From Trileptium ribeirensis (Eukaryota > Nematoda > Enoplea > Enoplida > Thoracostomopsidae), in the NCBI GenBank assembly GCA_030248225.1, contig JASANE010003305.1:38373-102372 (forward strand): a DNA stretch of 64,000 bases, read 5' to 3'. Below, in pieces: positions 41,279 through 53,180 of this stretch. The position numbers and the translations under genes were made by a program. Each line of letters begins with the position of its first letter. The stretch's first letter is position 1. A model generated the notes under the pieces. That model was not told the DNA's origin. It ran no database searches and saw nothing but the letters and a program-made list of their open reading frames with translations.

Positions 41279-44200
41279 TTGATATTAATTACATATTTAG
41301 GTTTTCGGCTTCATCAGGCTAAATGAGAATTTTGTGTAAAGATTGAGAAAGTATTGGCGGCAATGAGTAAATTTTTTCTATTGTATGCGTTTAATGTTCT
41401 CCGTAAACGAATGTACACCGCCTCGAATGTTGCTTTATCGTTTTTAACGTGTTTGATAGACAGTTAAAATTAAAATTTTTGTAGTGTGTATGAACTTAGG
41501 TCTTATGTCAGCAGTAACGATATACCATGTAAAGCTCATTCACACAGCTATTTTGGAAAATCTTTTTAGTATTAGTAGAAATAAAGGCCGTACTCGTATA
41601 ACTTATCATACGAACGAACCTGTGCGCAACTTTATTTTTTGGAGCACCATCGGCCAAATTTTTACTCATTTATGGTCTTACATTACCAGTGGTGCTCCAA
41701 TTGGACCCCAATGTTTATATACATGTAGTCTTAAAACTAGAATCCTATCCATGTAGTGATCCTAAAAGTAATTTTCATGAGCAAACAAGAGGGGTGATAC
41801 CACTTACTTCAGAAAATATGTAAATTTACATCGTTGGGCATGATTTCAGCAATTTTGTTTCAATTTTGCAACGCATGCCGAAAATATTTATGGCAGCAAT
41901 ATTATCTATTTTATAGTTGCAAAAGTCTAATTAAAGTAACATTATTGGCGTAAGATAATTTTCCTTTAGGACCTGTTGTCAAACACAAAAAAAATAACAC
42001 ACTTTTCGCAACGACAACAATAATTTGTATTGTAGGCTCAGCAGGGGCGCACCCCAGATTTAGTCTTGGGACGAGTCCGATGCCATGGAAGGTATGGGAT
42101 ACCTTAATTCACGTTATAATATCGCTTCTGATTCAGAGAAATCCAGCTGTAAGGCACAGTCGCATTCCAGAATATGGCAGGGACATTTTCAACAGGTGAC
42201 CCTTGATAAAAATTCTGTTGACCCGGTCTAAGAGGTCAGAACCCTCGAAAACCCTCTGAGCGCGCCACTGAGGTTTAGGTGTGTAAACTCCAGTGATCCA
42301 CTATCGTATCAGTTTACAATATCAGGACACAAATAGGAACAATGATCTTTACGAACTGATAATTCGCAACCTCTGCTACATGCAAGCTGACTTAATTTCC
42401 TAGAATTGTTTATTTACGCATTGTAAACTTTATAATGTCCAACGTTTATTAAACCTTTGAACCATGTACAGAGTCAGGCAAGGATGTATTTTTCACAGAA
42501 CTTTTCACGGGTGTTGCCGTTCATTCTCCGTCGGTGTCAAGGACACTGTGTCTTTTACTTTTTTTGACGGTATGCTGTTTACCATTTTATCAAAGTGCAT
42601 ATACGTTCTAGATACAAATAATGAAATTTTCAAAAACAATGTGGCTAAACATCGTTGCGTACTGGATACTTATGATTGCACATAGTTCACATTAAACATA
42701 ACATATGCAGAAAAATGTATCTATTGTATACATTTCACCAATACAATTTTGAATTCAAACATCGTTGCTATATATATAATCAGCAAACAATAACAAAATC
42801 TATTGTGAAAGTCCAGTGGTTACATGGACAAATAATGCTATTACAACCAAAAAGAATAATATTATTTTTCGAAATAAATTCTTTTATATTTCAAAACCAA
42901 ATTTGAATAAAATGATATATTTAATAATAAACCCGATAAACGACAAACAAATCCACACCACTGTGGTCGTTGCCTGCCTGAATGCCTGAGAAATAAACCA
43001 GATGATCATAGCACGTATCTGCAGTAGTAGAATATTGTAAAATAGAATCGGAAACAATATAAGATAATAAGTACAAACAATGCGAAGGTTATTAAGTGAA
43101 TATTGATTACACACACGGAACTAAAATTATATGATTGTATTATTTTATTATAAAACGTTATTATTCGAAACTTGGTACGTATTTGTTAAGCCAACAGGCA
43201 GATTCGTTGTTGAAGAATCATAAATCAGCAATAATTACAGTTAGCGCCATGATATACATAATGTATTATTTTTTTTCAAAATATATCTGTTTTGTCGACT
43301 GTTCCAGTATATTGATTTTGTGCCTCGATAATGGTTATAAATATATATTCTAATTATATACTTGTATTATTGTTATGTGTAATTAGCTCAGAGCTCATAG
43401 CCACATGCTAGGTATATAACGTTGTAAACATACATCATTTTCTATTTCCTTGTCATTTAGACGAACCTTCCTATATTTTTGTGAAGTCTTGACGGCTACC
43501 TTGATAAATTCAGGACTGTCAGGTTCTAAAATCTCGTCGACTCAAGTTCTAAACTCGTTCGAATGGGAAAGTTGACCAACTAACAATATATACGAACAAT
43601 TGATTCACATCAAGCCATTGAACTCATTTGGTGCATCTGGCTGTAACATCTGTCTGCTTCGTAAAACTAATATCTATATTCTATAGGTGATAATAACAAC
43701 CCACATTTCATATACACAAGCGCAACGCCACTATGTTTTACCCAGGCGTGGGAGTTGGTGTCGGCGTTTTTGTGATTGCCTAAACAGAACCAACAGACGT
43801 CCGCAATTCCAATAAAATCATTTTACAGTTGCACACTTAGACACCACTGAATCTGTAGAAGGGGAGGCATGGTTCTTCAGTACCGCCGTAGTAACGCCCA
43901 TATGTAGGCGTAATATTATACGCAGAGAGTGCTATAAGAAACCGCAAATGCTGATTTGAATCTAACGATTTGTACAAAAAATCCTGCAAGTAACCCTGAG
44001 GGGCGTTACGTTATAACGTTAGAAAAAAAGAACAGCTTAGAGCGGGGGTTCGGGGGGCGGCAGCCTCCGCGAAGACAAGAGTCTAGATGTAGAACTATTT
44101 TAACCAAAGCTTAAAATAGGCGGCGTGATACAAAACTGATAGCAGAACATTAGTTGTACATTAACAAGATGATGGCGTATGCACGTGCTATCTCTCTATT

Positions 44201-45533
44201 TCGACCCCCAAAGATGCTTCAGCGTTATATATCACTATCCGTTAGGTTTTCATTTGTTCAAATACGACTATCTTATTAGCTGTTGTACCTCTAGCTAATA
44301 TATACAATCATTCATTGTGATAATATATATTCTAAATTTTGGTTTCGAGCATTTGGTTTAACCACAAAATTGTAGATTTGAACTAATTGGGTTGCCGTGG
44401 TCACACGCCACAGAGGAAAATGTGGAATAACAATGCGAAATAACTATATAGATAAGCGTAAAATCGTACCAATTCCAGGAACATGAAAGAAAAATAATCC
44501 TTGCTTTCTGGACCCTTGAAACACGTATGAGGGAGCTTCGACGCCTACAGCGTTTTATCGGAACATCGGAGACAAATAGTAGTCACTCCAATAGACTCAG
44601 CGGTGCAAATTACGATATAGAGACTAACCTGATTTTTCGATTTATGGACGTTTGAGCATGATATTAGAGTGCTCTCTCGAGCATACCCTGACCCCCAATA
44701 GCTCCTTACCAAATCCAGCTCCTTATCGGAACCAGGAAACGATAATTAACCACTCCAATCGACTCAACGGGTCAAATAACCTTTTATGAGGTTAATTTTC
44801 ATTTTTTTCGTTATCTAGACAGCTGAGACGCATATAGAAATGTCCTTCCGAAGGTCCCCTGACCCCCGTAGCCCTTTACCATCTAAATTTTTAAATTCAA
44901 AATTTCTAAATTTGTCTTATTAATACTTTTACAGCTCACTGCAGTTGCACGGTAATGATTTCGGACAAAATATCAAATTTTAATTATATTTGAAATTTTA
45001 ATTTTAAATCGATTTCAGATTTCAAAACTTCATAGTCTGTGTCACTCGTTCTGCCTCACTGAGACGAATCGAATGGTGTTCAAACGAGCCTGATGCAGCG
45101 TACCGTTCAAAAGTTAAGCGTAGTTAACTCACTATAAAAAATGTTCTAAATTTCGAACAAACGAAAAGAACAAAATATCACAATGATCTACACCGCTGCA
45201 GCAGCAACAGGAGCAGATGATTATTTTAGTATATAGACTACAGTACCAACATTCAGCATACATATAAAATGCATAAGCTAACATAAGCTAGTTACGGCCG
45301 TCATGTTATAGAAGAAACAACTTTAATGGATTAAAAATATATTTATTTATATATTATGGAAAACATGGTGTCTCGTTTTAGATAATATTAATAACAATCT
45401 TGTTCTTTTCTAACTTTGGGCTAATAAATGTAATTTGTTATCATTAGTGATTTACTTGATTTATTATACGCTTTCAGCGAAATTTGCTAAATGGCTGTTT
45501 ATCACCTAACCCATTAAATGATCAAGCCTTGTG
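41279..45533. other. AT-rich intergenic DNA with a ~200-bp duplication
   Basis: 44540-44700 and 44725-44890 share TTATCGGAAC...ACTCCAAT.GACTCA.CGG and CC(C)TGACCCCC.TAG. A G-run block (cgggggttcggggggcggc) lies at 44043-44061. No recognisable gene. Confidence 0.4.
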
Positions 45534-47844
45534 CATAGGCGCAAATTCGCGGGGGGTCGGGGGGGTCCGGACCCCCCCAATATTTTGAAATTTAAAACAA
45601 GATTGACACAGCTCATTCGGATTTTATTTACATGAGAGAATTCTGAAAATTGAAAATGTTGGAAAAATTTTAAAATTCTTCCTAACGATAATGACTGTTC
45701 AAAATATATACAGTTAGGCGTTGGTACGCTGTAGTTGCATTTAACATTTGAATTGCCAATGCCACTTAACATTTAATATATGAGCACTTACAAAACTCCT
45801 TGCGGTAATCAAATATCTAATTTTGTACCGCCTATTGCGGCACCTTCACAATTGCCGTCCAGACTCGTTTTGGTAATCGTTAGTGAAAATTTTTTTATTG
45901 CTTCGGTTTCAACAATATGTGCTGCCTTTGGATTTCACATTGTTTTATATATTATATGCTTTATGCCCATCTTTAATTTGGAAGTCTGAGAATTGGGGTC
46001 GACGGCTCGGGGTCGATATCGATGCATTGCAAGGAGAAGGGAAGCCAAAAATAAGAGTCGAATGTCTCCCCTTGGAGGGGAAAAATTTTCAAAATTTACA
46101 TTTACACGTTTCAGAGGTATATCGAGCCATCCTAAGCATTTGTGTACCATTCATCCCGATTTGCATGCCTTTTATCCCAATTATAGTGCATATATGTTCA
46201 TATATAATGAAGATGATAGTAGCAGAAAATATCTCTCGACCGAGAATGGTTCCAGTGCTCTAAGACTGACAGGTATAGCGCTGAGTGAGCACGCTTAAAA
46301 ATAGTGAATTCCAAAAATGATACTTTGCCGAAATTGTTTCTTTTTCAAACTTGACCATATGTTTTTAATATGTGAGTTGATTTAGAGGTGCTTCCCACCA
46401 CCCGGCGCAGAATTTAATGCGCTTTATGCGTTGAAAATGTTGGTGGTTTTGCGGTCGCTGTACAACAGTTGTAATTTTGCTGTAAAAACAATGGCAAGGG
46501 GCCAAGTAGATTCCAGTCCAAAGATGTCTTAGAACAACCGCCATTTATCCTGGACTGCATGAATTGGATTAATGAATTGGGATGCTTATTCTCTACAAGC
46601 TCAAAAATGCGGTCAACATTCAAAGGTATTTCTGTGGGCCAGTCATCACATATTCTGCGACCCCTATGTCCGACGCGATGGACAGTGCGGACACCAGCTA
46701 TAATTCAGGTTATTAATGAGTACAGCAAAATTTGCGAAGCACTTGACGAAATGTGTAGCTCATCAACTGGAAAAATGGCATCCAAATGTCGCGGATTGCT
46801 TGAACAGTTCGAAAAGGGAAATACATTTCTTGGCCTATTAATAGCGCGTACAGTAATGGAGCCACTAGAGACTTTGAATACGGCAACACAAGGAGGGACC
46901 CAAACAGTCGCTGGAATGCTTAACGCTGTCAATGCTGTCTCTAAAGCGCTAGCCACCAAACGTACCGCTGAAGCATTTCAAATAATATACAGAAATGCTG
47001 AACGCGAAATTGCTGAAATGGATCTAGTACCAATAAGTATGGCACGTAAGCGACGACCACCAGCACGTTACACAAACCCCAGTACTGCTCACCATCACGA
47101 ATGTGCTGAATCTCAGTACGGCAACACTATTTTACAATGATAGATACTGCCTTACAGCAACTGCAAGCCCGATTCAACCAACCTGACCTCATCGTTTACC
47201 GTGGCTTGGAATCTGCTCTTCTGACTGGAAAAGTAACAACTCAGACAGCTGAATTTCCAGAATTAGACTGCCATCTTGAATTTCAACTTGATATGTTTCG
47301 CCAGCAACACGAATACGTAGATGTTTCCCAGGCGGCTGCTGCTCTAAAGGCCATGCCTACCGAAGTGCGTCGGATGTATTCCCAGGTCGAAACTTTGGTT
47401 AGGTTCTGTTTAGTGATACCAGCATCTTCTGCCGAAGCCGAGCGCAGCTTCAGCGCGTTGCGTCGCTTGAAATCATGGCTGAGATCAACTATGGGTCAAG
47501 ACCGGCTGAACCACGTCGCCGTATGTCACTGTCATCAAACTCGTATAGATCAATTAGATATCAACAGTTTAGCCGCCGAATTTGCATCTAGAAGCGAGAT
47601 ACGCAAGAACACAGTTAAGATATGACTGTAAGTTACGTTAGGTGGGATAAGAATGTGTAAATTTCTCGCTTTGTAATATGCTATATTATTGTACCTGTAC
47701 CTGTGGGTGTATTGGGAATGCAAGTATCCCTCGCATTTTCTTTGCATATTTTTGGAAAATCTGCTGAAGTTCACGCTTAAAATTGGATCATAAATTTCTG
47801 ATTGACTTGGACCCCCCAATGTTTTGGAAGGATTTGCGCCACTG
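45534..47844 (+). mobile_element. hAT-superfamily DNA transposon, internally deleted
   Basis: Ends match in inverted orientation: CATAGGCGCAAATTC at 45534 and, read from the right, CAGTGGCGCAAATCC ending at 47844, each followed by a G7-run/GGGGGGTCC block. The left end also holds a perfect palindrome GGGGGGTCCGGACCCCCC. No matching 8-bp target duplication could be read. The transposase body lies at 46559-47625. Confidence 0.75.
46559..47625 (+). pseudogene. hAT transposase, ZMYM1/TTF-type, frameshifted and N-terminally truncated
   Basis: First frame 46559-47140: INELGCLFSTSSKMRSTFKG and LCPTRWTVR (the conserved catalytic-domain tract of this subfamily), down to RKRRPPARY. It stops at a TGA overlapped by the ATG of the second frame (47137-47625), which gives FRQQHEYVD and the hAT dimerisation domain SSAEAERSFSALRRLKSWLRSTMGQDRLNHVAV. 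A one-base shift therefore separates catalytic and dimerisation regions. The zinc-finger/BED N-terminus and the first catalytic region are not visible upstream, so it is inactive. Confidence 0.85.
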
Positions 47845-48600
47845 GGCATACATGCATTTAAACATGTTTTCTATGATCATATGATAGTTACATATGTAGG
47901 CATATTAAGATTACACGAAATCCAGTTTTCATGAGAATGTAGTGGGTCTAGCTATCGCCAAGACTTAAGGCATTTTGTATTAAGTATAAATAAAACACAT
48001 TTTATAACGCAGTTTTGATAGCTACACAATTTTACCATTTTACCTACGATGCGACAGATTTTTTTTAGCCGATGTGAACAATTTGACAACACTTTCCTGA
48101 TTTAAGGGTCCCTAATTGTATTTATCATTGAGCGTCGACATTAATTGCCAACAAGCCAGGCTATAAATATTGCATACCCTCGAACATTTTTAGAATTAGG
48201 ATACCCAATTCCCAAAATTATGGGTGACGTACATAGCACAGGTGCCAAATATGTGGAGGGTTGGGTCAATCCCCATTATTTCAACATTCCTCCATACCAT
48301 GACTGTCTAAAAGTCTCATTATACTTACTTGAATTCGAAACAATTTTCAACGACATCTCAGAGTTTAGTACTGTATGCGCTATGCCTTCTTGTTAGTAGC
48401 AATGGATTTATTTTAGAAATATTTGATACATAAGTTCGGAAGATATATTTTAGTTTTATTGCAGTCTAACTCTAGAGACAACGATGTCACTTTTCTGTAA
48501 AACCTGCATAATGTTTTATTTCGTTGTGTCATTGCACTCTGATGCATTTGCTATTCTCAAATAAACTGTTCCAACGACATAACACAATTAGTGCAACCAT
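47845..48600. other. Intergenic, nothing recognised
   Basis: AT-rich; no domain-bearing ORF. Confidence 0.45.
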
Positions 48601-48755
48601 TCTTTATAGCCGAGCCACACCCTGGGAAGCTACACCCTGGGAAGCTACATTCTGGGAAGCTATACCCTGGGAAGCTACACCCTGGAAAGCTACACCCTGG
48701 AAAGCTACACCATGGGAAAAAACACCCTGGGAAACTATACCCTGGGAAGAGTTCA
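48601..48755 (+). repeat. 15-bp minisatellite, about ten copies
   Basis: Unit ACCCTGGGAAGCTAC with point variants. Because 15 is a multiple of three, frames stay open and translate as PWEAT or HPGKL repeats. It lies inside a 129-codon plus frame with no other coding features, so I treat the ORF as a by-product. Confidence 0.85.
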
Positions 48756-51700
48756 AAATTACTCAGGTTTATGTCCTCATTTTATATTTTCTTATAAAAC
48801 ACAACTCCGAGCAAACATTTTATTTGTTGACTAAAAATGTTATAGTCCAGTTAAAACTGATAATTTTATTATTAATAGGTTCTCGTTATTGTACCATTCG
48901 ATACATTGATTAAGCCTTACCGAACTGTTTTGCCCTGATTAACTTCTTCATTTTTTGAACACAGAATCATTATTTTGAAATATTTTGCTAAGCGTTTTAA
49001 GCATTTTTTGTAAATATATCATTGAAAAATTGTTTCCACTGCCAATACGTCTCTGGAAACCTTAACTTTAATGGGTATCATATCACTTTTCGTTTTACAA
49101 CAGTTTTTTGATTATAAAATCGTTTGCGTACTTTAAAATGTTAATGATTTTCTGTTCTTTTCTACAAATTATATGTATATTTTATGATCGCCCCCAAAAC
49201 GTATTAATTTTATGACTGTAATATCAAGAGTGCATTAGAGAGGAGTATGACACTTATCCTACGGCTTTATATTACAGTACAGGGATGTATCATACTCTTC
49301 CCTAATGCACTCTTGATAATATTAACTGCATGCGCGTACGCTACATTCGTTTCTCTCCAATTCGCACAACCAACCGGATGTAGAATTATTTTTTTTGAAC
49401 ACATCGCTTATTTCATTCTCAGAGTTTATAAAATCCTGACTCACAAAACACTTAATACATAAAATTATATAGAAATATTGACTTTTGAGTGCCGAGAGAG
49501 AATAAAATCAAAGCAAAATGCCTTCACCAATATCTATTGCTAATTTTTAGAAAAAACTACCCTGTTTACCCACGTCCCAAACAACCACCCCTACTGAAAT
49601 CGAAAAAACACATCAATTCGTTCTTCGTTTGTTTTCAAATAAACCTTATTTACTGTAAAGTTTTATTTTTGCTCAAGGAAAAACCCCATTTTATCATCAT
49701 TTTTTGGTTGTTTGCTCACAATTTGTTTAGTCATACAACGGAAATATAATGCTGATTTATTTACCGAAATACCCTTGACATCCACACAATATCGCATCGG
49801 CATTGATACAATTATTGTTAGACACACGTGGACCGAGGTATGAAGTTCCATTGGCTAGCCGGATAAACGGTAGGTAAGGCGTTCGGCATCCCCAGGGGTA
49901 GAGGCGGTCATGGGAGAGGGAGGGTGTTGCGCCACGGGCTCAAACCCCTATGGCGTCTCCAGTGTGGAGGCAGGGTGACCCGAAAGAGCAGAACCCTCCA
50001 CCCATACCCCTATGAGCGTATATGATTCTTAGCAAATCTCTAATATTAGTCACAATTAATAACGTGTGTTCACCCGTTCAAACTGTGCTCTGTTTTTGAT
50101 GTCAATATTTTAGCAAAATTGCTCTATTATGTAATTTTAAAATCCAAACAATCATGCCTCAAATTTTAGATAAAGATTTGTCATTACATGTTTACTGTTC
50201 GTGCTTGGCCGAAGCAACACCCTATCGAAGTTGGAACTGCGTTCACACGTTCAAATTTACTGAAAATGATAAAAAAATTCTTTCGTATTTTTATCAAAAT
50301 TCGAGCGTAAATTTTGAACATGAGAACGGATCTTTTAGTTTACCTTCGTGCCAAAAAGCAAACTATTTTCATATCTATGCGACAATCTCGGCAGTGATCG
50401 TTTAAGTAATATTATATCTGTCACACAGTTTTAGTCAATGAAATTATGATTCTATTTAGCATTTGGGCAATAATTTGCAATTAGACCAAATTCATTTGGA
50501 AAAAAACTGCAAGGGGTTTGAACCGAGAGCCATATTTACATTTTTTGCTCCACAATTAAGTAAGTATGCCCATATCTTTAAAATAAACCTGGAAAAGCTA
50601 TAATTAATATATAATAGAAATATAGATAAATAAATAAATAGATAAATAAATAAATAAATAATAGAAATAGAAAAGCTATAATTAATTATTAGGGTCCGAT
50701 TATTAAGAAAAACCTGGAGAGAATAAATTTTAAAATTCAGCTATAGCTGGTTGATTTGTGTCAATTTGGAGAAAATTTCCACACATTGGAGTACGTTTTA
50801 GCAGATTGGGAAAATTATGCGTTTCTAGAGATTTCAAAAATTTACCCCTCCTCTGTACCTTCATGAACCCCACGGGTAGGACTATCTGCACCTGGGCTGA
50901 TGGACTTCGGAGATCCCTATGAGCTAAATTAAAAAGATGAGAAATATTTCATAGATTGTTTTTAATCGTCATTTTAGCGTCTTGATTTCTTTATAGACGC
51001 ACGGTTTGGCTTGATATAGAATAACACCTGATCGCATGACCTTATGTTGTTCCAGGACACACCTCCATATTGATTATAGCATGTTTCTACATAGAATAGA
51101 ACGTACCTATTGAAACACAGCTAAATTGCAGAGACATTCGAAGAAACGTGATGCTCCAGAAAGACCCACGCCGCGAGCAAAGCCCGTGGGTTCGGCGTCT
51201 ACGGCGCCTCCAGAGGTAGAGATTCGGAGCCCTAGAAGGATACCCCATACCAATAGGGGCATGTATGAATAGAGACAGTTTTATATGAAACAGTTGCAGC
51301 GTTTCCCACAATAATTAGCGTATCAAATCCAAAGCCCTGAACTAATAGGCAAACCTTGCGTTTGACATACCTAGCATTAGCAGCTTGATTTTTTCATAGA
51401 TATGATTTTTATAAATAAAAAAACTATTTTTTTTCCTATAATGTAATTTAAAGATCGATATTAAAAAAAATAAGCACTGATATGTAGAAAACCCTGACTC
51501 CCTACAACTATACTGTCGCATTTTCATCGACAAAACTACCCCAATATCTATATTCTTATTGTGCCGTTTTATTGACGTTGTCGGATTTTTGGTTAATATC
51601 TAACAAATGACGGTTTTGGGAACAAAAAATTGACACCATCATCAATTTTGTGTCTACGAAGATAAAAATTATTGTTTTTATGTTATTGCCAACATCTTTT

Positions 51701-52620
51701 GTGTTCTAAAATGCTTTAGCCCCGATGATTTTCCATGGCACTACCAGGCGGCAACGTTCAAAAATCTATTCGGGCCGTTTATAAAAAGCAAATAGGTTTA
51801 CGCATAAAGGTTTACGTCGGATAAGTCGGCGGAAGTTTTTCTACAAACTTATCTGACGAAACTAAATATAGTAAAAATTATCCTTTTGAGAGCAAATGAT
51901 TTAAAGAAATGCGATTCCCCGTGTAGCCAGAAAGGCAATAGACCCAGAGATTGCTGTTATATATACCCAAATTTGGGGTGCCCCTAGAACTTTTAGGGGG
52001 TCGTTTATTTTTTCGTCTCAGTGTCTAGAATATTTTTTCTCAGGTAAATTTTGTTTTAAAGAAACATTTTTCAAATTCCACAATATATAGCGGGAGGGTT
52101 TGAGGAATATTTTTTTTAATTTGTATATATACGAATTTTAGAATAACCTTTATGGGTCGTACATTACTTGGTTAGAGATGAAGGTTTAGCGAAGGAGAGG
52201 TAGAGTCTCGGTAGGCGGCAGACCACGAGTTAGGCTTAGGCTTAATCTAAGGCTTATGTGTGATGCAAAGCTCTGGCTAAATAATATGGCTTAAGCTTTT
52301 AATATATCGAGAACAGCATGGCATGTATATTGCCACTTATTCCCATAAACGTTATATTGGACTTCTCTGTGGCTGACATAGCGGAAATAAACTATGTTAA
52401 CCAACTAGTTTTTGATATCTGATAAATTATTTGTCTTCGTGGTCGGCTATTTATAGATAGCGTTTTAACAATATTTTGTTCTTAGCAATCAGCCTTGGTT
52501 TTTCGTTTAGAAAGAATCGTTTCAAATCGATAAAATAACATTTAACATTTTCAAGTAATATGTTTTATTCTCTTCCCATTCGTAGACTCATAGTCATTTA
52601 GCGTAAATTTTGGCCACAGT
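48756..52620. other. Intergenic; GC-richer fragments at 49850-50020 and 51160-51250
   Basis: The two GC-richer blocks share CCTCCAG.GG/GGAG and ACCCATACCCCTAT/ATACCAATAGGGG-like text in opposite senses and may be fragments of one repeat family. A TAAATAAA microsatellite occurs at 50625-50670. No gene. Confidence 0.4.
49221..49319. repeat. Hairpin with ~31-nt arms
   Basis: 49221-49251 (ATATCAAGAGTGCATTAG...) is nearly the reverse complement of 49288-49319 (...CTAATGCACTCTTGATAA), with a 36-nt loop. A fold-back MITE or a small-RNA precursor could look like this. Confidence 0.7.
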
Positions 52621-52840
52621 GAATTAAACCCGGGGCTACCCACATTATCAAGCAGGATTCAATCTATTTATTAGTATACGGATCTTTAAGGAATTTCGCC
52701 CATTTAGGTGGGACCAGTTGTGTTTATTGTGAATTATACCCGGGGCTACCCATATTATTAAGCAGGTTTCAATCTATTTCTTATTATACGGATGCTTAAT
52801 GAATTTCGCCCATTTAGATGGGACCAACTGTGTTTATTGT
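52621..52840 (+). repeat. 110-bp tandem duplication
   Basis: 52621-52730 and 52731-52840 are about 90 percent alike, both starting GAATTA.ACCCGGGGCTACC and ending TGTTTATTGT. Confidence 0.9.
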
Positions 52841-53110
52841 CAATTCAAGAATCCTTGCTATGTACACACATTTTCATCAATGAGATGACGGACTTATCGA
52901 AGTGTAAACCTAAGCAATGTTGATAGCAGTTCTAAAATGATATCCTGGATCTTTTTGTACACTTTTAGATTAGTATTCAATTTTAGGGGTCTCTAAAGAT
53001 GGGTACAGCTAACGCAGCAAATTTGTTAATAGAGTTTGTTTTTCACATAATGACTGCACATTCGCTTGTATTCGTTCGCTTAGCGAGATTACTAAAGCGA
53101 CCGAGAAACA

Positions 53111-53180
53111 GTTCCTATATAGCTCAGTGGTTTGTGTACGTCACTTTCACCATACAACTCGGGGTTCAATCCCTGGTAAC
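53111..53180 (+). repeat. tRNA-derived SINE-like element or tRNA pseudogene
   Basis: Box A TAGCTCAGTGG and box B GGTTCAATCCC sit about 33 nt apart in a 70-nt segment whose ends (GTTCCTA and TGGTAAC) pair at six of seven positions, counting a G-T. The anticodon arm does not fold convincingly. A related, more diverged copy at 31815-31915 supports a dispersed SINE rather than a working tRNA. Confidence 0.55.

Noticed and set aside
48524..48913. 129-codon frame with PWEAT repeats as a possible repeat protein
   Set aside because: Frame is kept open by a 15-bp minisatellite; flanking codons show no protein signal.
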